44,015 nt of DNA from Ruminococcaceae bacterium UBA7080 (GTDB lineage: Bacteria > Bacillota > Clostridia > Oscillospirales > Acutalibacteraceae), in NCBI GenBank assembly GCA_002493595.1, contig DKZG01000005.1, positions 1-44,015 on the forward strand, given 5' to 3'. Every line of letters starts with the position of its first letter. Within the stretch, counting starts at the first letter, position 1. A program made the position numbers and the translations under genes. The notes below the pieces were generated by a model. The model was not told where the DNA came from. It was given only the letters and a program-made list of their open reading frames with translations, and ran no database searches. Positions 39,891 to 44,015 of the stretch are shown piece after piece.

Positions 39891-41465
39891 CTAAAAATTT
39901 GCGTATAATAAATCTGCTTTTCCGTAATGCTCACCATATGCACCAAGTATAATTACGATAAATATAGCAAGCATATAGATTACAAATTTAACAGCAAACG
40001 GCAATTTGGCAATCCTTTCTCGGATATGAATGCCCCTTTCCTGCAAAACACTTACAGCGAAAATTACAATTACACCTGCTAAAAGGATTACATAATCCCA
40101 AACATCAAGTCCAAGGCCGTTTTTTCTGCCGATGGTCACAACAGAGAAATCCGGATTTGAAAAGACAGCAGAAATTGCTGCTGCGGCTGACTTAAGACTG
40201 TCAGCCCTGAAAATAAGCATACCGACATTAACGATTATAAATGTACGAAACATTTGGAACATTGCGAAGCCCTTGCTTTTTCTGTTAATCTTTAGCTTTT
40301 GGCATACCTTCGCACTGAGTGGTTCTGCAAACAGTCCAACCATCATTAAAATATAATAGTAAAGACCATAAACAATATATTTCCATGCTGCACCGTGCCA
40401 CATACCGTTTGAAAACCAAACAAAAAACAGGGCAACGGCGGTAGGAATCAAATTGGCATAGTACGGATTAAATTTCTTTCTTGCACCCTTAGTCAATTTC
40501 ATAAAAGGCTTTGACAGAGATATCGGATAAAATACGTAATCTCTGAGCCATCCGCCGAGCGTGATATGCCATCTCTGCCAAAATTCATTGACCGATTTTG
40601 CAAAAAACGGACGATTGAAATTTTTAGGCAGTTCAATACCCATCATTTCGCCAAGGCCGTTTACAACATCCATTATTCCTGAAAAGTCGCAGTAAAGCTG
40701 AAGTGTATAAAACAGTATTGCTACCAGAACAATCACACTGTTATCAAATTTTGCTTCATCAAACACATTATTGACAAATTCAGCTGCTCTGTCTGCAATT
40801 ACAATCTTTTTAAAAAGTCCCCACACTACAAGCTGCGCACCGCTTATCAAATCCTTAAATCTGAATACCTTGCCATTTCCAAGCTGTGTACCCAGCTGGT
40901 CATAGCGCGCAATAGGACCTTCAATGACAGTAAGCATAAAAGAAAGGTAAAGTGTTATTTTAAGCGGATTTTTGCAAGCCTTATATCTGCCGCGGTAAAC
41001 ATCGGTAATATAACTGACAGCCTGAAGAGTATAGAAGGATATACCCAGCGGCTGAATAAGCGACAGCTCCGGCAGATTTGCAGAAAACACCGTATTAATT
41101 GTTAAGCTGAAAAAATTAGCATATTTAAGTACAAGCAGGAAAGCAATATTGCTTATAACACCTAAACTCAATACAGCAAGCTTGTAATTTTTATACTTTG
41201 CTTTAAGCTGTTTTCGCTCTTCCTTTGGAACAAGCTTCTTCTTTTGGGCAAAAGAATCATTCAATTTTTGAATCAGTACGCCTACAGCCCACACAATAAA
41301 AGCACTGGCAATCAGAAATCCGAAATGACCTGACGAAGCAACAAAATAAAAAAGCAATGAACCTGTAAGAAGCACACACCATTTTGCTTTTGGCGGAAAA
41401 ATGGTATAAAGAATATAGGTTGCCCCAAAATAAATAATAAAGAATTCAAATGAGGTATATGTCAT
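39891..41465 (-). CDS. dltB: DltB, membrane-bound O-acyltransferase (MBOAT) for D-alanylation
   Basis: The 524-aa polytopic protein has MBOAT signatures: RPFFAKSVNEFWQRWHITLGGWLRDYVFYP (His300) and SNGMWHGAAWKYIVYG (His357). It moves D-alanine from DltC across or within the membrane. The C-terminal helix (about 492-511) is followed by a tail ending LLYANF with Tyr521. This resembles the short C-terminal acyl-accepting motif known from DltX. No dltX gene is visible. The start lies three bases after the dltC stop. Confidence 0.92.
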   Translation of the reverse strand: MTYTSFEFFIIYFGATYILYTIFPPKAKWCVLLTGSLLFYFVASSGHFGFLIASAFIVWAVGVLIQKLNDSFAQKKKLVPKEERKQLKAKYKNYKLAVLSLGVISNIAFLLVLKYANFFSLTINTVFSANLPELSLIQPLGISFYTLQAVSYITDVYRGRYKACKNPLKITLYLSFMLTVIEGPIARYDQLGTQLGNGKVFRFKDLISGAQLVVWGLFKKIVIADRAAEFVNNVFDEAKFDNSVIVLVAILFYTLQLYCDFSGIMDVVNGLGEMMGIELPKNFNRPFFAKSVNEFWQRWHITLGGWLRDYVFYPISLSKPFMKLTKGARKKFNPYYANLIPTAVALFFVWFSNGMWHGAAWKYIVYGLYYYILMMVGLFAEPLSAKVCQKLKINRKSKGFAMFQMFRTFIIVNVGMLIFRADSLKSAAAAISAVFSNPDFSVVTIGRKNGLGLDVWDYVILLAGVIVIFAVSVLQERGIHIRERIAKLPFAVKFVIYMLAIFIVIILGAYGEHYGKADLLYANF

Positions 41466-41468
41466 TTA

Positions 41469-41699
41469 TCAATCCTCATCTTCAAGTCTTTCTATCATTT
41501 TATAAAGCGTTTCGACCGTTGCAAAATTCTCAGGTACAATATCCATTGGCGAAATTTCCACATCAAATTCATCCGAGAGCTCAGCAACAAGAGAAATCAT
41601 GCCGAGACTGTCAAAAATCTTATCCTCAACAAGCTTTGTATCCTTTGTAAAAGCTACATCCGGCTTAAGTTCACTTAAAATTTCAATTAATCTTTCCAT
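41469..41699 (-). CDS. dltC: D-alanine carrier protein DltC
   Basis: This 76-aa acidic acyl-carrier protein has the phosphopantetheine Ser in FDSLGMISLVAEL (Ser31). Length is typical. DltA loads D-alanine on its prosthetic group. It lies between dltA and dltB, whereas most Firmicutes have dltC after dltB. Confidence 0.95.
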   Translation of the reverse strand: MERLIEILSELKPDVAFTKDTKLVEDKIFDSLGMISLVAELSDEFDVEISPMDIVPENFATVETLYKMIERLEDED

Positions 41700-41728
41700 A
41701 TTATTTTCCTCTTTTTTTCATGAAAAAT

Positions 41729-43240
41729 TTATTTACACAGCATAGCCTTTACGGCCTTTCTGTCTATTTTGCCGTTTTGATTATGCGGCATAAGCGTTAT
41801 TTTTTTTATCATATCGGGCAGCATATACGCAGGTATTTTATCCTTGAGGCATTTTAATATGTCCTGTTCTGTTATTTTTTTGCCCTGATAAACGAGAATT
41901 ATTTTATCTTTTGTATCATCAAATACACAAACTGATTCTTCCATATTTTCAACAGCACTTGCCGCTGCCTCAATTTCACCCAGCTCCACACGATAACCCA
42001 TTCGCTTAATCTGAAAATCTTTTCGGGTTATATACATAATTTCGCCCTTTTCGTTTTCTTTAACTAAATCACCGGTTTTATAAACAGTTTCAGGATAATA
42101 AGATTGAAGAGGATTTTGGACAAATGCAGCTTTGGTTTTCTCATCATTACCATAATATCCGTATGCCACAAAAGAGCCCCTGACATAAAGCTCGCCTTCC
42201 TCGCCGGCCGCGGCAAGCTCATTTTTATCATTAACAATCATGACATCGCAGTTATCACAATGTCTGCCTATAGGCAGCGGCTCACCGTCCTCAAATTCTC
42301 TGTCAACAATATAATAAGTACATATATCCGTTGTTTCTGTAGGGCCGTAAAGATTGGCAAACAAAACATCCTTGTCCAAATTCTTAATCCAATAATTAAG
42401 CTGCTTGGTAGGCATAACCTCACCGGCAAATAAAACCTTTTTTAAATACATCGGCTTTGCGTACTGAAACAGTTTCATATTTGCAACAATTGAAATTGCA
42501 GAAGGCACCCAGTAAATGGTATTCACTTTATTATCGTTCATAAACTTTATAAGATTTATCGGAAAAGAAAAACACACCTTAGGTATAATACACAGCGTGG
42601 CAGCACATTTGATTGTTGAATAAACATCGGAAACAGACATTGAAAAATAAAACGGTGTCTGATTACCGAACACAGTTTCTGCATTTATACCGAATGCATT
42701 GCTGAACCACTGTGTATAAGCAATAACATTGCGATGACTTAACACTGCCCCTTTAGGCATACCGGTTGAACCGGAGGTATACAAAGCATAAAGCGGGTCA
42801 GTATCAATCTGCCTGTCACGAATAAATGATAACACTGTATCATCCGCATCTGTTTTGACAGCATGTTCATAAAGCACAATCTCACAATCCATATCAAGCT
42901 GCTTTGCATTTTCAAGATGCTTCTCATCCGTGATAATTGCTGCCGGGGAAAGAGTGCTGAAAATTTTATTAATTCTCTCAACCGGCATCTCGGCATCCAC
43001 TACGATATAAAAATTTCCGCTGTAGATAACACCAAACATAGAACAAAGGCTTTTAACACTTTTATCAAGATAAACTGCCATAGGGCAGTTACGTTTATTA
43101 AGAACGGAAAGTGCGCTTCCTATACGCTTAGCGTTTTTCATGAGCTCACTGTAGCTTAAAGCGCCTTGTTCATCAACAAATGCCGCTTTGTCAGGATAAT
43201 TTAACGCACTGTTTTCAATATATTCCAGTATATTCTTCAT
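41729..43240 (-). CDS. dltA: D-alanine--D-alanyl carrier protein ligase DltA
   Basis: The 503-aa adenylation enzyme has the phosphate loop LYTSGSTGMPKGAVLSHRN (about 148-166), NLYGPTETTD (about 294-303), VYKTGD (about 380) and the C-terminal NGKIDRKAV with the catalytic Lys. It activates D-alanine with ATP and loads DltC. The start MKNILEY at 43240 gives the normal family length; a longer reading adds 22 unlikely residues. GGTGA precedes the ATG. It heads the operon dltA-dltC-dltB-dltD. Confidence 0.95.
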   Translation of the reverse strand: MKNILEYIENSALNYPDKAAFVDEQGALSYSELMKNAKRIGSALSVLNKRNCPMAVYLDKSVKSLCSMFGVIYSGNFYIVVDAEMPVERINKIFSTLSPAAIITDEKHLENAKQLDMDCEIVLYEHAVKTDADDTVLSFIRDRQIDTDPLYALYTSGSTGMPKGAVLSHRNVIAYTQWFSNAFGINAETVFGNQTPFYFSMSVSDVYSTIKCAATLCIIPKVCFSFPINLIKFMNDNKVNTIYWVPSAISIVANMKLFQYAKPMYLKKVLFAGEVMPTKQLNYWIKNLDKDVLFANLYGPTETTDICTYYIVDREFEDGEPLPIGRHCDNCDVMIVNDKNELAAAGEEGELYVRGSFVAYGYYGNDEKTKAAFVQNPLQSYYPETVYKTGDLVKENEKGEIMYITRKDFQIKRMGYRVELGEIEAAASAVENMEESVCVFDDTKDKIILVYQGKKITEQDILKCLKDKIPAYMLPDMIKKITLMPHNQNGKIDRKAVKAMLCK

Positions 43241-43263
43241 AGGTTCACCATCACTGCTTTTTA

Positions 43264-43288
43264 ACTGTGCTATCTCACATAGCACAGT
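43264..43288 (-). promoter_or_regulatory. Inverted repeat in the dltA leader
   Basis: ACTGTGCTAT and ATAGCACAGT are a perfect 10-bp inverted repeat around CTCAC, between the promoter and the dltA ribosome site. It could be a repressor site at the start of transcription or an RNA hairpin limiting expression. There is no U-run. Confidence 0.55.
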
Positions 43289-43296
43289 ACTACTAA

Positions 43297-43325
43297 AATT
43301 TATCATACATAAATTATTTTGTCAA
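43297..43325 (-). promoter_or_regulatory. Promoter of the dlt operon
   Basis: On the minus strand perfect TTGACA (43320-43325), 17 bases and TAAATT (43297-43302). A small inverted repeat GTCAA-TAT-TTGAC (43335-43347) lies just upstream. Confidence 0.65.
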
Positions 43326-43410
43326 TAATTATAAGTCAATATTTGACGGCTTTTATCAAATCTTAACAATTTCTTTACCATTTCATAGCTTTCCTCTTTG
43401 AATTGCTAAA

Positions 43411-43430
43411 TTGACACATAGTGAATGTCA
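43411..43430. promoter_or_regulatory. Operator copy 1 upstream of the XRE gene
   Basis: TTGACA, nine bases (CATAGTGAA), TGTCA: an inverted repeat sharing AGT-n-AATGTCA with copy 2 located 53 bases downstream. It is divergent from the dlt promoter. Confidence 0.55.
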
Positions 43431-43463
43431 TATTTTATTTGATTATAGCATAAGATATTCTTG

Positions 43464-43484
43464 TTGACAAGCAGTAAATGTCAA
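43464..43484. promoter_or_regulatory. Operator copy 2 upstream of the XRE gene
   Basis: A perfect TTGACA, nine bases (AGCAGTAAA), TGTCAA inverted repeat just before the XRE ribosome site. The 53-base spacing from copy 1 is five helical turns, so both lie on the same face of the DNA. Autoregulation is likely. Confidence 0.6.
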
Positions 43485-43505
43485 AAATCAGGAGATTATG
43501 TTGTT

Positions 43506-43757
43506 ATGTTTAAAAATAAGTCAAAAAATGGTAAAAACAATATCTGCGGCGAAAAAATTGCAGAACTGAGAATGAATATGATACCCAAAACCAGCCAGCG
43601 TCAGCTTGCAGACAAGCTTTTGCTAATGGGGATTGATGTTGATAAAAACGCTATCCAAAGAATTGAAAGCGGAAAAAGATTTGTTACAGATATAGAAATA
43701 ATTGCTTTTTGCCGTGTATTTCATATTACACCCAATGAACTGTTCAATATTAAATAG
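43506..43757 (+). CDS. Small XRE/Cro-CI-type HTH transcriptional regulator
   Basis: The 83-aa protein has a basic N-terminus (MFKNKSKNGK), then an XRE helix-turn-helix: GEKIAELRMNMIPKTSQRQLADKLLLMGIDVDKNAIQRIESGKRFVTDIEIIAFCRVFHITPNELF (about 13-80). There is no effector domain. AGGAG lies 11 bases before the ATG at 43506. The gene is divergent from dltA, and repeated inverted repeats lie between them, so control of dlt and itself is inferred. Confidence 0.85.
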   Translation: MFKNKSKNGKNNICGEKIAELRMNMIPKTSQRQLADKLLLMGIDVDKNAIQRIESGKRFVTDIEIIAFCRVFHITPNELFNIK

Positions 43758-44015
43758 TGTGTACTTTTACCCTCTCTATATATAACACTTCAAAATACAG
43801 TTTCGTTACATTTATTTTGTACAATACGGTAGATTTTAATTAAATTTATCAGATTAATAAAGATAAGATACCCATCCGCCGGGCAAAACAGCAAAATTTT
43901 ATCTAAATTACATCAAAAACCAAAGCAGGGCTATTGGCCCTGCTTTATATTTACCGAGCATATCTCATATAATCTTTTTATAGCATCCTCACACTATATT
44001 TCATTAAATTTTGCT
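43758..44015. other. Right-edge intergenic region
   Basis: AT-rich with one terminator. A minus-strand gene may end at about 43978, but only a dozen codons would be visible and they cannot be recognised. Confidence 0.35.
43922..43946 (-). terminator. Terminator near the right edge
   Basis: AAAGCAGGGC, loop TATTG, GCCCTGCTTT. On the minus strand GGTTTTTG follows, so it probably ends a gene lying beyond the window; it may also stop the XRE transcript. Confidence 0.65.

Noticed and set aside
43978..44015. C-terminal end of a minus-strand gene at the right edge
   Set aside because: Only about 12 codons are visible in one frame and they cannot be recognised, although the nearby terminator hints at such a gene.
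1..44015. CRISPR array, insertion sequence, prophage or tRNA/rRNA gene
   Set aside because: No regularly spaced repeats, transposase, integrase, phage structural genes, or tRNA/rRNA-like sequence were seen on either strand.

Overview
The window reads as a low-GC, Gram-positive Clostridia genome, most likely a gut Ruminococcaceae/Oscillospirales-type bacterium. Evidence: AGGAGG-type ribosome binding sites, strong TTGACA/TATAAT promoters, teichoic-acid and D-alanylation genes, an infC-rpmI-rplT operon with a structured leader, a purine-type BMP ABC transporter, and a bile salt hydrolase pointing to an intestinal habitat. The species cannot be named from the sequence alone.

Layout. 1-5.4 kb (minus): the start of a secreted GH25 lysozyme, the infC-rpmI-rplT translation operon (IF3 probably starts at AUC), then a pyk-GNAT-mltG unit. 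5.4-10.4 kb (minus): a compact five-gene operon with its own promoter and terminator, in order SCP2-like protein, class III aminotransferase, transketolase N half, transketolase C half, second SCP2-like protein. 10.9-15.1 kb (plus): small accessory genes (YdeI/OmdA family, P-loop kinase-like, CrtO-like membrane protein, Cdd1-type HhH protein, GyrI-like protein, Cys-rich protein, bile salt hydrolase). 15.2-25.0 kb (minus): a secreted FnIII/transglutaminase-like protein, trpS, a class I aminotransferase, two CDP-glycerol glycerophosphotransferase-family proteins (one with two catalytic domains) and glyA. 25.1-25.9 kb: yebC (plus). 26.0-31.7 kb (minus): xpt followed by a four-gene nucleoside ABC transporter. 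31.8-34.8 kb (mostly plus): a small membrane peptide, DUF523, an APH-fold kinase, an AraC remnant (minus) and a maltose-acetyltransferase-type enzyme. 35.1-37.1 kb (minus): nadA-mnmA. 37.5-38.5 kb: a YitT-family membrane protein. 38.8-43.3 kb (minus): a dlt operon in the order A-C-B-D, divergent from a small XRE regulator whose upstream region carries repeated inverted-repeat operators.

Most notable is the SCP2/aminotransferase/split-transketolase operon. By eye, its transketolase C half lacks two residues that canonical transketolases use for sugar-phosphate and C2-hydroxyl recognition. With two lipid-binding-fold proteins bracketing the operon, this suggests ketol transfer to or from a hydrophobic, non-sugar substrate coupled to transamination. 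Two testable readings are offered: steroid side-chain chemistry of the DesAB type, or 2-amino-1,3-diol (sphingoid-like) lipid synthesis. Other points of interest are the AUC start and leader of infC, the dlt operon with a DltX-like tail on DltB, the dlt/XRE operator array, and an orphan CrtO-like acyltransferase. All motif placements and alignments were made by eye.
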